From: Armatimonadota bacterium
GTDB lineage: Bacteria; Armatimonadota; Fimbriimonadia; Fimbriimonadales; Fimbriimonadaceae
Direction of reading: 5' to 3'
DNA: 64,000 nucleotides
Assembly (NCBI GenBank): GCA_018268375.1
Contig: JAFDWS010000001.1
Span: 315,375-379,374, forward strand
Part shown: positions 42,272 to 51,281 of the stretch, piece by piece
Layout of the letters: each line of letters starts with the position of its first letter
How positions within the stretch are numbered: the first letter of the stretch is position 1
Notes under the pieces: model-generated
Told to the model about the DNA's origin: nothing
Databases searched by the model: none
Seen by the model: the letters and a program-made list of their open reading frames with translations, nothing else
Translations under genes and position numbers: made by a program

Positions 42272-43903
42272 CTACGGCCAGACGCCGTCCGGCTCGACAT
42301 CCTGCCATTCCATCGTCGAGAACTCCGCCCGGTTGGCGGCGAACTCGGACCGAGGGATCCTTACGCTGGTCTGGACGTTCATGCCGCTGAAGTCGGTCGC
42401 GATCGGACTACCGCTGCGACCGAGCGTCAACAGGTTGTTGCCGTCTTGGACGAACATCACGCCGTTCTCGGCAGGACACAAGGTGGTGATACCGGACGTC
42501 CCCCGGTAATAGACGGGCTTGCCGACTAGGTTGCCGTTCACCCATTGGAACCGTTCCCAGTGGTCGTCGCCAGTTTTGGCCACGATGTAATCGCCGTTCG
42601 AGTGATCGACCTTCACGATCCCGGTACCGGCCTGGATGTAGTTGTAGTCCTTCTTCCAGGGCAGGATACGCGTGAGGGGGACATCGGTCTTGGTGCCCAG
42701 CGAGTGGCTATAGAGGCTGATCTTATTGAGGTTGTTCGCGACAACGACTGGGCCCTGATGGACGGGGTCGTAGTCGATCGAGGCGACATTTCCACCCAGG
42801 CTCTTGATGACACCGAGGCCGCCATTGCGGTTCACGAACTGGAGCTGGTCGATCAGCAAATTGTCGATGAGGACGAAAAGATCTTGGGTTTCACCGCCAA
42901 CGACGATCTGCTTGGCGTTCGGGATGTTCGCAATCTGGGTGCGGACACCGTCGAGGTCGAGCTCGTAGATCAACCCTGTGCTGTTCAGATAGACGATACC
43001 GCCGGTTCTCATGTCGAAAGACCAGTCAACGACCGTGTCGGGAACCGTGATGTCCAACGTGCTCGGCCACTGGTGCGTCGCCTCGTTCATCTGGAATGGA
43101 ATCTCAAGGTGGAGCCGGCTGGAAGCCCGGGTAGTCGCCTGCCACCCCGCGAATTGCGGCAAGATGGCATGCATGCTGTCGATCACATAGCGCCAGTTGC
43201 CATTGTCGCCGGTACCGTGGGTGTAGCGAGCGTGGGTGACGACGCCGTGGTTCTGGGTCGTGAACGTGATGTCGTCCGTGGACTTGTCCTTGATCACAAA
43301 GGGGCTCTGCGAGTTCAACGAGTCGCTACTGGAAGGGTCGGCGACATAGAAGGTCTGGTTGCCAGCGCCGTCGTCTTGGAACCCAGCGAGGGCGACCGAG
43401 TGACCGCTGTCCCTTACCCATACGTTGTTCGCCCGGTAGTAGCGGCCGTAGCCGATCCTACAGATCGAGCCCAGCCGCAAGTAGTTCCGGATGGTTCTCC
43501 AACTCCAGTCTGACCCTCCGCCGAAGAAGTAGGGGAGGATGAGTTTGCTCGTGTGCCCAAACATCCAACTGTTGGCGACGTCGTAAGCAGTGGGCTGGTT
43601 CGTGCCGCCCGTCGAACTTGTTCCCATGAGGATTCCAAGCGTCAGCTCGAATCCGCTCATGTCTGAATAGGAGTTCGCGTTGTAGCCGCCGTCCATCAAG
43701 GGCAAACCGTGAGTGGACATGTACATGAAGAGGTCCATGTAGGACGTCGGCACGCAGTGCATTTTCCCGTCGTTGGGGATCACGCTCCGTTTCTGATCGA
43801 AGTCGAACATGTCGTTGCGCATGATGTATTCGGCAGGGGCGATCGCCGAGAGCGACGCGAGGGAAAGAGCAGAAGCAATGAACTTTGATAAGAAGCTCCT
43901 CAT
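42272..43903 (-). CDS. Secreted C39-like cysteine peptidase domain fused to a propeller-like region
   Basis: 543 residues from the ATG at 43903, with GGGAGAA upstream. Signal peptide 'SKFIASALSLASLSAIAPAE'. The N-terminal domain (about 28-230) has papain-fold signatures of the C39-like group: Cys50 in 'KMHCVPTSYMDLFMY', His168 in 'DSGHSVALAGFQ' and Asp189 in 'FYVADPSSSD'. The C-terminal half (about 280-543) has repeated strands with Asp/Gly turns ('GGIVYLNSTGLIYELDLDG', 'YDPVHQGPVVVANNLNKISL') like a beta-propeller. Acts outside the cytoplasm; it lacks the transporter of bacteriocin-processing C39 proteins. Confidence 0.75.
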   Translation of the reverse strand: MRSFLSKFIASALSLASLSAIAPAEYIMRNDMFDFDQKRSVIPNDGKMHCVPTSYMDLFMYMSTHGLPLMDGGYNANSYSDMSGFELTLGILMGTSSTGGTNQPTAYDVANSWMFGHTSKLILPYFFGGGSDWSWRTIRNYLRLGSICRIGYGRYYRANNVWVRDSGHSVALAGFQDDGAGNQTFYVADPSSSDSLNSQSPFVIKDKSTDDITFTTQNHGVVTHARYTHGTGDNGNWRYVIDSMHAILPQFAGWQATTRASSRLHLEIPFQMNEATHQWPSTLDITVPDTVVDWSFDMRTGGIVYLNSTGLIYELDLDGVRTQIANIPNAKQIVVGGETQDLFVLIDNLLIDQLQFVNRNGGLGVIKSLGGNVASIDYDPVHQGPVVVANNLNKISLYSHSLGTKTDVPLTRILPWKKDYNYIQAGTGIVKVDHSNGDYIVAKTGDDHWERFQWVNGNLVGKPVYYRGTSGITTLCPAENGVMFVQDGNNLLTLGRSGSPIATDFSGMNVQTSVRIPRSEFAANRAEFSTMEWQDVEPDGVWP

Positions 43904-44133
43904 GACAGTATTCTCCCTTGTCAGCGGGTACTCGGAGGGCAGTGCCGCCCAGACTTGCACAGTGAAAGTCGGATTTGTGCACTCATTGGCCTAGATTTGC
44001 CAAGTTTTGACCTCTCTCTAGTTCACGATGGTCTTCTAAGCTTGGTGCTTTTTGTATCAGTATTTTGGTCGGAATCAGATTCGGGGGCGGTCACTGGCTC
44101 AAAACCGGCATCACAGATCGAACCCGTCCGCGA

Positions 44134-44139
44134 TAGAAT
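44134..44139 (+). promoter_or_regulatory. -10-like TAGAAT six nt upstream of the AraC gene start
   Basis: TAGAAT, six nt (GCTCCC), ATG at 44146. No ribosome site; predicts a leaderless transcript. The remainder of the 43904-44145 gap shows no gene. Confidence 0.5.
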
Positions 44140-44145
44140 GCTCCC

Positions 44146-44967
44146 ATGGTCCGGTCTCACCGCGCTTCCTTGGGCGCAATGCCCGAAGTGCGCACGTGCG
44201 GCGCCTTCGGCGACGAAGCGCCCAACCTAGCGTGGAACCAACCTTCCGACCTTTGGCAGGCGCTGCTCCTCCATCACCACGGAAGCTTCACTTTCAACGG
44301 GCACACCATGACGATCGAGCCGTTCGACCTCTTGATCGTGCCACCCGGTTCTCGTTGCGAGATCGAGCGGACCGGGCGCGACACTTTTGTCTACGACTTC
44401 ATCGGCTTCATGCCCCAAGCCTCGGACCGGGACATCGTTTCGCTTCCGCTGAAGACGAGCCTCGGCGAGGCCGGCAACTTCTGGGACCTCGAATTCCGCA
44501 GGACGCTGAACCGGCTGCAGTTTTCCCGCACGAGCGCCCACGTGATCGCGTGGAGCCTGCTTTGGGCCGTCGCGCAACCGGAGCACGTCGTCTCGAGGAG
44601 CGTCTACGTCGAGCAGGCCGAAAAGCTGATCAATGAGCAGATCGACCGGCGCCTTCTCGTGAGCGACGTCTGCCACGAGCTCCAGATCTCCCAAAGTCAA
44701 CTGACGCGGCTCTTCATGGCCGAGCACGGCCGGACGCCGCTCCAGTTCATCAAGGACTGCCGCGCCCGCCAAGCTCACAAGCTGCTTACCCGCTCGACCA
44801 CCCCGATCAAGCAGGTGGCGGCGGCGTGCGGCATCCCCAATATCCATGCCTTCAACCGATTTGTCCGTGAGCGCTATGGCGAGTCGCCCCGAGCCCTGAG
44901 GAAGTCTCGGGGGATTGTCGATGTCTTCCGGGTCGACAACATCAAGAAGGGGCGGGGAGAAGAATAG
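44146..44967 (+). CDS. AraC-family transcriptional regulator
   Basis: 273 residues. N-terminal cupin-like sensor domain (about 25-115, 'HHHGSFTFNGHTMTIEPFDL' and 'LLIVPPGSRCEIERTG') and C-terminal AraC DNA-binding domain (about 165-262) with 'LLVSDVCHELQISQSQLTRL' and 'IKQVAAACGIPNIHAFNRFV', ending 'RYGESPRALRK'. Typical activator of carbohydrate-use genes; no such operon adjoins it, so its target is open. Followed by a bidirectional hairpin shared with dnaK. Confidence 0.9.
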   Translation: MVRSHRASLGAMPEVRTCGAFGDEAPNLAWNQPSDLWQALLLHHHGSFTFNGHTMTIEPFDLLIVPPGSRCEIERTGRDTFVYDFIGFMPQASDRDIVSLPLKTSLGEAGNFWDLEFRRTLNRLQFSRTSAHVIAWSLLWAVAQPEHVVSRSVYVEQAEKLINEQIDRRLLVSDVCHELQISQSQLTRLFMAEHGRTPLQFIKDCRARQAHKLLTRSTTPIKQVAAACGIPNIHAFNRFVRERYGESPRALRKSRGIVDVFRVDNIKKGRGEE

Positions 44968-44968
44968 A

Positions 44969-45001
44969 TCGAGCCCCACGGCTGTCTGCCGTGGGGCTCG
45001 A
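44969..45001. terminator. Bidirectional hairpin between the AraC gene and dnaK
   Basis: GAGCCCCACGGC (44971-44982) pairs perfectly with GCCGTGGGGCTC (44988-44999) around TGTCT, extended by two outer pairs. Convergent genes flank it. Neither side has a clear T-run. Confidence 0.7.
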
Positions 45002-45023
45002 CTCAGGATCTCCGAGAGAAGGT

Positions 45024-46925
45024 TTACTTCTCTTCCTTGAACTCGGCGTCGATGACCTCTTCGCCGTTCTCGGACTTCCCTGCTCCGACGCCTGCGCCGA
45101 CCGGCTCCTCAGAGGTTCCGCCAGCTTCCTGGTAGAGCTTCTCAGACAGGGAGTGCGAGACCTGCTCCAACTGCTGGAAGGCTTCCTTCAGGGCGTCCAC
45201 GTCGTCCCGGTCCTTAGCTTCCTTCACCGCTGCCACCTTGGCCTCGATGTCCGTCTTCTCGGCCTCGCCGACCTTCGAGCCAAGGTCCTTGAGGGTCTTC
45301 TCGACCTGGAAGACCAGACGATCAGCATCGTTACGAAGCTCGGCGACCTCGCGAAGGCGCGAATCGAGATCCGCGTTGGCTTCGGCCTCCTTGACCATGC
45401 GGTCGATCTCGTCGTTGCCCAAGTTGCCCGAGCCAGTGATGGTGATCTTCTGTTGGTTGCCGGTCGCCTTGTCCTGCGCGCTGACGTTCAAGATTCCGTT
45501 GGCGTCGATGTCGAAAGTGACCTCGACCTGGGGCACTCGGGCAGGGGCAGGAGGGATTCCGCTCAGGTTGAATTGGCCCAACGACTTGTTCTGGTTCGCC
45601 ATCGGCCGCTCGCCTTGAAGGATGTGGATCGTGACCTCGGTCTGATTGTCGACCGCGGTCGTATAGGTTCGGCTCTTCTTCGTCGGGATCGTGGTGTTGC
45701 GCTCGATCAGCTTGTCCAGGACGCCGCCCTGGGTCTCGACACCGAGGCTGAGTGGGGTCACGTCGAGCAGCAGGATGTCGCGGACGTCGCCACCCAAGAC
45801 GCCCGCCTGGATCGCAGCACCGACCGCCACGACCTCATCGGGGTTGACGGTGCGGTTGGGATCCTTGCCCGTGAGCTTTTTGACGAGGTCTTGGACCATC
45901 GGAAGGCGGGTCGAACCGCCGACCATGATGATCTCGTTGATCTGGCTCAGGCTGAGCTTTGAGTCTTCGAGCGCTGACTTCACCGGTCCCTCGATGCGCT
46001 TGAGCAGGTCGGCGCAAAGCTCCTCGAACTTCGCGCGACTCAGGTTCATCTCAAGGTGGACCGGCTCGTTGTCGATCGCGGTGATGAACGGCAGGTTAAT
46101 GTCGGTCGTGACCTGCGAGCTGAGCTCGATCTTCGCCTTCTCCGCCGCTTCGCGCAGGCGCTGCAGGGCCTTCGTGTCCTTGCGGAGGTCGACGCCATGC
46201 TCCTTCATGAACTCGTTCGCGACGTAGTCCACGATCTTCTGGTCGAAGTCGTCACCGCCGAGGTGGCTGTCGCCGTTGGTGGCTTTGACTTCAAAGACCC
46301 CGTCGCCGACGTCCAGGATGGAGACGTCGAACGTTCCGCCGCCAAGGTCGAAGACGAGAATTGTCTCGTTCGTGCCCTTGTCCAGGCCATAGGCGAGAGA
46401 AGCCGCGGTCGGCTCGTTGATGATGCGCAAGACTTTGAGCCCGGCGATTTCGCCCGCGTTTTTCGTGGCCGTGCGCTGGCTGTCGTTGAAGTACGCAGGA
46501 ACGGTGATGACGGCCTGGTCGACGGTCTCGCCGAGGTAGGCCTCGGCGTCCGCTTTCAGCTTCTGAAGGATCATGCTGCTGATCTCTTCGGGCGTGAAGT
46601 CCTTGTCGACGGCGGGGATATGGACGACGGCCTGGCCGTTCTTCCCTTCCTTGACTTTGTAGCTGACGCGCTTGATCTCGTCGGCCACTTCCTTCGTGGT
46701 GTGGCCCATAAATCGCTTGATGCTGGCGACGGTGTTGCCAGGGTTTGTGACGGCTTGGCGCTTGGCGGTGACGCCAACGAGGCGCTCGCCAGTGGCCTTG
46801 AAGGCGACGACGCTGGGCAGGGTGCGAGACCCTTCGGCGGTGGCGATGACCTTTGGCTCGCCTCCTTCCATGACGGCAACGACACTATTGGTCGTGCCCA
46901 AATCGATTCCAACAACTCTTCCCAT
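45024..46925 (-). CDS. dnaK: Chaperone DnaK (Hsp70)
   Basis: 633 residues. N-terminal ATPase domain with phosphate-1 '[13 protein letters not shown]', '[15 protein letters not shown]' and '[15 protein letters not shown]'. The substrate-binding domain starts at '[16 protein letters not shown]'. Helical lid, then a Gly/Ala/Glu tail ending '[11 protein letters not shown]'. Folds nascent and stress-damaged proteins with DnaJ and GrpE, neither of which is in the window. Upstream sequence is short and lacks a CIRCE-like element, unlike groESL. Confidence 0.97.
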   Translation of the reverse strand: MGRVVGIDLGTTNSVVAVMEGGEPKVIATAEGSRTLPSVVAFKATGERLVGVTAKRQAVTNPGNTVASIKRFMGHTTKEVADEIKRVSYKVKEGKNGQAVVHIPAVDKDFTPEEISSMILQKLKADAEAYLGETVDQAVITVPAYFNDSQRTATKNAGEIAGLKVLRIINEPTAASLAYGLDKGTNETILVFDLGGGTFDVSILDVGDGVFEVKATNGDSHLGGDDFDQKIVDYVANEFMKEHGVDLRKDTKALQRLREAAEKAKIELSSQVTTDINLPFITAIDNEPVHLEMNLSRAKFEELCADLLKRIEGPVKSALEDSKLSLSQINEIIMVGGSTRLPMVQDLVKKLTGKDPNRTVNPDEVVAVGAAIQAGVLGGDVRDILLLDVTPLSLGVETQGGVLDKLIERNTTIPTKKSRTYTTAVDNQTEVTIHILQGERPMANQNKSLGQFNLSGIPPAPARVPQVEVTFDIDANGILNVSAQDKATGNQQKITITGSGNLGNDEIDRMVKEAEANADLDSRLREVAELRNDADRLVFQVEKTLKDLGSKVGEAEKTDIEAKVAAVKEAKDRDDVDALKEAFQQLEQVSHSLSEKLYQEAGGTSEEPVGAGVGAGKSENGEEVIDAEFKEEK

Positions 46926-47065
46926 GGGCTATCTCTACAGTTCGCTCAGATGACTTGAGTCTCTTACTGTCAATACTAACGCCGAGCATACCCGTTGGGT
47001 TTCATGGACCCATCCCCCGGCAGATTGCTTCGGCGTGGCTTGAGAGACCACAATCCAATTCAATC

Positions 47066-47563
47066 GTGACGCCCTGTCCTAACCCTGGTTGTAAGAAGGC
47101 GATCCTGGACGACTATGTCTACTGTCCATATTGCGGCACGGACACTCGCCCGGCCATGCAGCGTCTGCCTGCCCCCCACCATAACCACGAATACATTCAA
47201 GGCGGCCTTTATTGCTGGAAGTGCGGCTTACCCGACCAGGAGTCCGAGGAAAGAAAGGAGCTGGCAAAGCGGGGCAAGAACTTTGTGATGCTCGGCGCGC
47301 TCTGCCTGGCGATCGCCCTGATCTGCTCGGTCGTCTCGAGCGGGATCGACCAGTCGAACTTCAATCAGATGATGGAACAGCGGCGTCAACTCGAGCGCGA
47401 AGGCAAACTCGAAGCGACGGGCGACGGCGACACCGGGCCCACTTTCAAGTTCTCACCGATCGGCTCCTTTGTCTATCTCTTTGGCGTGGTCGGAGCGGGT
47501 TTTTGTGTCTATGGAGCGTTCGTCTGGATCAATAGTCGGCAGGAGCGCTGGAGCCCAGACTAG
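47066..47563 (+). CDS. Zinc-ribbon membrane protein
   Basis: 165 residues from the GTG at 47066; a longer reading begins with TTG at 46955 but carries no signal. Zinc-binding pairs: 'CPNPGCKKAILDDYVYCPYC' and a later 'YCWKCG'. Two membrane helices, 'FVMLGALCLAIALICSVVSS' and 'SFVYLFGVVGAGFCVYGAFV', flank a charged loop. The ribbon is cytoplasmic by charge. Function unknown. Converges with crcB, overlapping by 4 bases. Confidence 0.7.
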   Translation: MTPCPNPGCKKAILDDYVYCPYCGTDTRPAMQRLPAPHHNHEYIQGGLYCWKCGLPDQESEERKELAKRGKNFVMLGALCLAIALICSVVSSGIDQSNFNQMMEQRRQLEREGKLEATGDGDTGPTFKFSPIGSFVYLFGVVGAGFCVYGAFVWINSRQERWSPD

Positions 47564-47943
47564 GCATACGATCTCGCACACATGACGCCGAGGCTGGAGG
47601 CGCCAAGGCACAGCAAGACGCTGGCAGCGACGTACCAGCCGGCCATGGCAAGGTGACGGTTGGAGACGAGCTGCACCGTCTCATAGGAGAATGCCGAGAA
47701 GGTCGTGAAGCCCCCCAGGACGCCAGTCACGAGAAGAAGCCGCCAGCTTTGGTCCCAGCCGCGAGCGAGCAAAAGACCCATCACCAAGCCGATGAGAAAG
47801 CTGCCCAGTGTGTTCACCGCGAGAGTCCCCCAAGGAAAGGTGCCAGCCACCTTAGATTGAACTAAGGAACCCATCCAGAAACGGGCTACGGCCCCGCTCC
47901 CGCCCCCGAGGAAAACCAAGGCTGCTTGTCTCACAGCTTCCAT
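47560..47943 (-). CDS. crcB: Fluoride ion channel CrcB/Fluc
   Basis: 127 residues, four membrane helices. Signature elements: 'LGGGSGAVARFWMG', 'WGTLAVNTLGSFLIG' with the pore Asn, and 'VLGGFTTFSAFSYET' with the phenylalanine-box residues. Dual-topology dimer that exports fluoride. A fluoride riboswitch is common upstream of this gene; I see none in the short sequence beyond 47943. Confidence 0.93.
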   Translation of the reverse strand: MEAVRQAALVFLGGGSGAVARFWMGSLVQSKVAGTFPWGTLAVNTLGSFLIGLVMGLLLARGWDQSWRLLLVTGVLGGFTTFSAFSYETVQLVSNRHLAMAGWYVAASVLLCLGASSLGVMCARSYA

Positions 47944-48057
47944 TCGGCCAGGATATCAGGACCCGAATGCAGCGAAAGCTGCGGGACCACCGTCATAATG
48001 ATTGCGTCCTGGGCGGCAAAGGGTTGTTGCCATTCTGCCGAGGCGACGGATCGCAAC

Positions 48058-48693
48058 ATGACCTTCCTTATCGTCATCACTGTGGCGCTTGCCTGCGTTA
48101 TCCTGTGCAGCGTCATCGAGGGCCTTTTCCATCAGTACATTCTCCACACGCCGCAGCAGAAACTCTTTGGCGGAGCGCTCTACCTGAGCTATCACTACCA
48201 CGCCGTCGAGCACCATCCTGCCTACCGTGCAGAGCACTACCACCGGCCCGCACCCGACACAGAAGCCCCGATCAGCCTCGGCCCACTGATGTGGCCAGCA
48301 CTGATGCTCTTCACGAGTCCCATCACCGTCGGGGTTTGGTACTTCCTGGGATGGAAGGCTGGGATCACCGTTCCGATCGTCTTCACTTTGTACTACATTT
48401 CGTACGAGTTCCTGCACTGGCACATGCACTTCCCCAAGAAGGACGGCTCGCCGCGCTGGTATCACGCTTTCCCGCCGAGCAGCCAGCTCTTCAAGTGGTT
48501 TGACAAGCGGCACTACATCCACCATATCGCCGACGACCGCAACTATAACGTCGTATGGCCGATCTACGACTTGCTCTTCGGCCACTACACCACGGACGAG
48601 AAGGTCGTGCCCTGGGCCGTCCGCAGGCGAAAGGCGCGAGCACTTCGCAAGTCCCAAGAGATCCGGAAACAGCTCGAGAAGAAGGTCTCGTAA
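48058..48693 (+). CDS. Membrane fatty-acid-hydroxylase-like di-iron protein
   Basis: 211 residues from the ATG at 48058; other in-frame starts would overlap crcB. Hydrophobic N-terminus and two further membrane stretches. His-rich clusters fit a di-iron hydroxylase: 'EGLFHQYILHTPQ', 'SYHYHAVEHHPAY', 'EFLHWHMHFPK', 'HYIHHIADDRNYNVVWPIYD'. Related proteins hydroxylate fatty acids, sterols or carotenoids in the membrane with O2. Basic C-terminus. Substrate unknown. A strong terminator follows. Confidence 0.75.
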   Translation: MTFLIVITVALACVILCSVIEGLFHQYILHTPQQKLFGGALYLSYHYHAVEHHPAYRAEHYHRPAPDTEAPISLGPLMWPALMLFTSPITVGVWYFLGWKAGITVPIVFTLYYISYEFLHWHMHFPKKDGSPRWYHAFPPSSQLFKWFDKRHYIHHIADDRNYNVVWPIYDLLFGHYTTDEKVVPWAVRRRKARALRKSQEIRKQLEKKVS

Positions 48694-48717
48694 AGAAAGG
48701 CACCCACGAAACAAGCT

Positions 48718-48757
48718 GCGGGGCACCGGCTATCGAGCCGGTGCCCCGCTTTCCTTT
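48718..48757 (+). terminator. Rho-independent terminator
   Basis: GCGGGGCACCGGCT (48718-48731) pairs perfectly with AGCCGGTGCCCCGC (48736-48749) around ATCG, followed by TTTCCTTT. Confidence 0.9.
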
Positions 48758-48772
48758 CAGCCTTGAGGAAGG

Positions 48773-50092
48773 TTATGGATGGGTCGTGATCCAGTTCTGC
48801 AAGTCGACGCTACAGTTCCAGTTCGTCTGCGTCGTCGGCCCAGTGACCTTGTAGCTGATCTTCATCCGCACGATGTTCCCGTTGGCGGTGTCGACATACT
48901 GGGCGGCGTTCCCCGGGGCTCCGACGGTCAGCCGAGAGTCGGTCGTGGTCGCAGCCCGCTGGTCGACCAACACCCACTGGTTTGAGACAAAGTTGTACAT
49001 CTCAATGATCTGGGTCAGGCCTGTGGTGTTGACCTTGGACATCACGTCCGCGACCATTGCGGTCAAGTTGCCGGTGCTGGCGAAGCCCTCGCAGATCATT
49101 TGGATCGGGGCCTCGGACTGGTTCAGGGTGACGCCCTTCTTCGCCTTGAAGTAGTTCTGGTCGACGAAATGCAGGCTGCCGACATTGCCACCATTGGCCA
49201 CGCCTCGGAAGAGCGTGACACTGGTCGGCCGGACGGTCTCCTGCACACCCGACTGCTGGGTGTTGAGCACCATGAGGAAGTTGGCTTCGGTCGGGCTGCC
49301 GCCGAAGTAGTCCTGCTCCGTCTCATCGAAGATGCCGTCCGGCTGGGGATCCCAGTCGTTCCAGTACACGTCCTCAGACGAGCCGACGGTGGGCGGGCCG
49401 CCGCCGGAAAAGATTGGAGAGAACTGGTTGGTCAGGAACGCGCCCTCGCCAAAGATGTTGTAGGCGCGCCACTCCTGCGCGAAATAGATGAGGTCTTGGG
49501 GCACCCGCGGCATATTGCTGGGCGGGATTTGCGACCAGTATTGCGAAATCGGGATGGTGTACTCCCAGTTGCCGACTGGGAACTGCCCCGGTTGGAAGAC
49601 CCAACCCACGTCGAACACGAGGTTGCTGAAGGCGGAAACGCCCGCACCCCGGCCCGCCGTGAAGGTCGTCCAGCCAAGCTGGCGGTTCATGATCTTGACG
49701 GAAGGGTTGCCGATGCTCGTCGCGACGCCAAGGGTCAAGTCAGACCACCACTGGCCGTTACCGCTAGGAAGGATCGTGATGTCGTCCAGGGCACTGGGGC
49801 CACCCGGATCGTAGAAGTTGTTCGTCCCGCGGTGGTTCTCGTACACCTTGGTGGCCAAGGGCTCCTCGAAGAAGGATGAGAAAGAGGCCGGGCCGCCCTG
49901 GCCGACAGGGTGGGCATTGATGCGCTCCATCCTCACGGGAAGGACGATGCCCTTGGTCGGTAGATCGACCATCTGGCCAGCCTCGTTACGGACCCGGAAG
50001 AAGGCTATTTCTACTTGCCCCCACCGAACCTCTGCAAAACCGGAAGCCGCCAGGAACAGACTGGCGACGACGGCAAGGAACCTATTGCTCAT
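48773..50092 (-). CDS. Secreted protein with shared Armatimonadota-type C-terminal domain (member 2)
   Basis: 439 residues. Signal peptide MSNRFLAVVASLFLAASGFA. The N-terminal domain is rich in aromatic and Gly/Pro residues with no family match ('GVATSIGNPSVKIMNRQLGW', 'FPVGNWEYTIPISQYWSQ'). The C-terminal 150 residues start 'RPTSVTLFRGVANGGNVGSL' and run through 'NQSEAPIQMICEG' and 'GLTQIIEMYNFVSNQWVLV' to 'NWNCSVDLQNW', matching the C-terminal domain of the protein at 29096-30190. Function unknown. Confidence 0.75.
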   Translation of the reverse strand: MSNRFLAVVASLFLAASGFAEVRWGQVEIAFFRVRNEAGQMVDLPTKGIVLPVRMERINAHPVGQGGPASFSSFFEEPLATKVYENHRGTNNFYDPGGPSALDDITILPSGNGQWWSDLTLGVATSIGNPSVKIMNRQLGWTTFTAGRGAGVSAFSNLVFDVGWVFQPGQFPVGNWEYTIPISQYWSQIPPSNMPRVPQDLIYFAQEWRAYNIFGEGAFLTNQFSPIFSGGGPPTVGSSEDVYWNDWDPQPDGIFDETEQDYFGGSPTEANFLMVLNTQQSGVQETVRPTSVTLFRGVANGGNVGSLHFVDQNYFKAKKGVTLNQSEAPIQMICEGFASTGNLTAMVADVMSKVNTTGLTQIIEMYNFVSNQWVLVDQRAATTTDSRLTVGAPGNAAQYVDTANGNIVRMKISYKVTGPTTQTNWNCSVDLQNWITTHP

Positions 50093-50226
50093 ATTTCAAC
50101 CTGCGCCTTCCCCATTGTACAAAGGAGCGGGCGGAATCCGAACGATCGAAGCAATAACCCCGCTCTTCTTCAAGGAAAGCTTATGCAGTTCGACGGGAGG
50201 CTGCCTTCCAATGTTCCCGTGCGGAA

Positions 50227-51000
50227 CTAGAGCGCGAACTCAGCCACGACCGGCGTGTGGTCGCTCGGCCGTTCCCAACCACGTGGCTCCTTGTCGATCC
50301 AGCACGCACGACAGGCATCGACGAGGCCGGGCGATGCATAGATGTGATCGATCCGCCACCCCAAGTTCCTGTTGAAATAGCGGGGGAAGTACATGTCCCA
50401 GTAGGAGTAGTGGCCAGAGCCTTGGGTGAACTTGCGGAAACAGTCCGTCCATCCCCAATCCATCAATCGGGCGATGGCTTCGCGCTCAGCCGGATGGAAG
50501 CAGACCTTTCCGTCTAGGCGCACGGGATCGTAGACGTCGTTGACCGTAGGGGCGACATTCATGTCGCCCAGCCAAACGACTTTGTCCTTCGGAGCGTACG
50601 TCTCTTGGACCATCCGCCCGAACCGCTTGTACCAGTTGAGCTTGTATTCGAACTTCTCGGTTCCGACCGCGGTGCCGTTCGGAACGTAAGTGTTGAGGAT
50701 CGTCACCCCATTGACGACCGCTTTCATCAGGCGACAATCCTCTGGAAAGGCAGGATCGCACAAACCAGTGGTCACCGATTCGAGTTCGTGCTTCGTAACG
50801 ATCGCAACCCCGTTGTACTTCTGCTGCCCATGGAAGGCCACGTGATAGCCCATCTCTTCAAAGGGAGCGACCGGAAACTTGGAGTCCTCGACCTTGGTTT
50901 CTTGCAAGACGAGAACGTCTGGTTGTACGGTCGGGAGCCACTGCTCCAAGATGGGAATCCTGACCCTGACCGAGTTGACATTGAAGGTGGCGATCTTCAC
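50227..51000 (-). CDS. xth: Exodeoxyribonuclease III (AP endonuclease)
   Basis: 257 residues with a GTG start. EEP fold with the metal Glu in 'VLVLQETKV', active-site Asp/Asn in 'VVWLGDMNVAP', 'WRIDHIYAS' and the terminal 'PSDHTPVVAEF'. Repairs abasic sites and 3'-blocked ends. TAACCT lies 8 nt before the GTG, consistent with leaderless expression. Divergent from the zinc-ribbon gene. Confidence 0.94.
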   Translation of the reverse strand: MKIATFNVNSVRVRIPILEQWLPTVQPDVLVLQETKVEDSKFPVAPFEEMGYHVAFHGQQKYNGVAIVTKHELESVTTGLCDPAFPEDCRLMKAVVNGVTILNTYVPNGTAVGTEKFEYKLNWYKRFGRMVQETYAPKDKVVWLGDMNVAPTVNDVYDPVRLDGKVCFHPAEREAIARLMDWGWTDCFRKFTQGSGHYSYWDMYFPRYFNRNLGWRIDHIYASPGLVDACRACWIDKEPRGWERPSDHTPVVAEFAL

Positions 51001-51008
51001 CGGACAGG

Positions 51009-51014
51009 AGGTTA
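51009..51014 (-). promoter_or_regulatory. -10-like TAACCT eight nt upstream of the xth GTG
   Basis: On the minus strand CTAGGTAACCT, eight nt, GTG. The TAGGTAACC sequence is also found upstream of rsmG. Confidence 0.4.
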
Positions 51015-51065
51015 CCTAGCGGGGATCGGACAGCCTGGCGAGGTACCCTCGATGCCTCCCACCGC

Positions 51066-51281
51066 ATGGCAAGGATCAATTCGACCGGAATCAAGCGCGA
51101 GCAACTGGTGTGGGCTCTCCAGAGCCCGCTCGTGGTCGGCGAGGCACGCAACCGCGACTCGTGCTTGCTTTGTCGAGGCGATCGAGTGAACGAGGCGGGC
51201 CTTTGCACCCTCTGCGCCAGCTTGTTGAACGATGAAGAGAGCCGGCTTGCTGAGCGCTGGACGTCTGGCATGGAGCCTTAA
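51066..51281 (+). CDS. Very small zinc-ribbon protein
   Basis: 71 residues. Two CxxC knuckles, 'SCLLCRGDRVNEAGLCTLC', form a compact treble-clef or ribbon site, followed by the acidic helix 'ASLLNDEESRLAERW'. No signal. Its TAA overlaps the next ATG by one base, which supports it as a real gene. May bind nucleic acid or protein; function unknown. Confidence 0.65.
   Translation: MARINSTGIKREQLVWALQSPLVVGEARNRDSCLLCRGDRVNEAGLCTLCASLLNDEESRLAERWTSGMEP

Noticed and set aside
46056..46958. 300-codon open frame on the plus strand
   Set aside because: Antisense to dnaK; composition is typical of a GC-rich shadow frame.
47944..48057. Fluoride riboswitch upstream of crcB
   Set aside because: The interval is short and shows no recognisable GGNGAUGG-type core or pseudoknot ahead of the minus-strand start.
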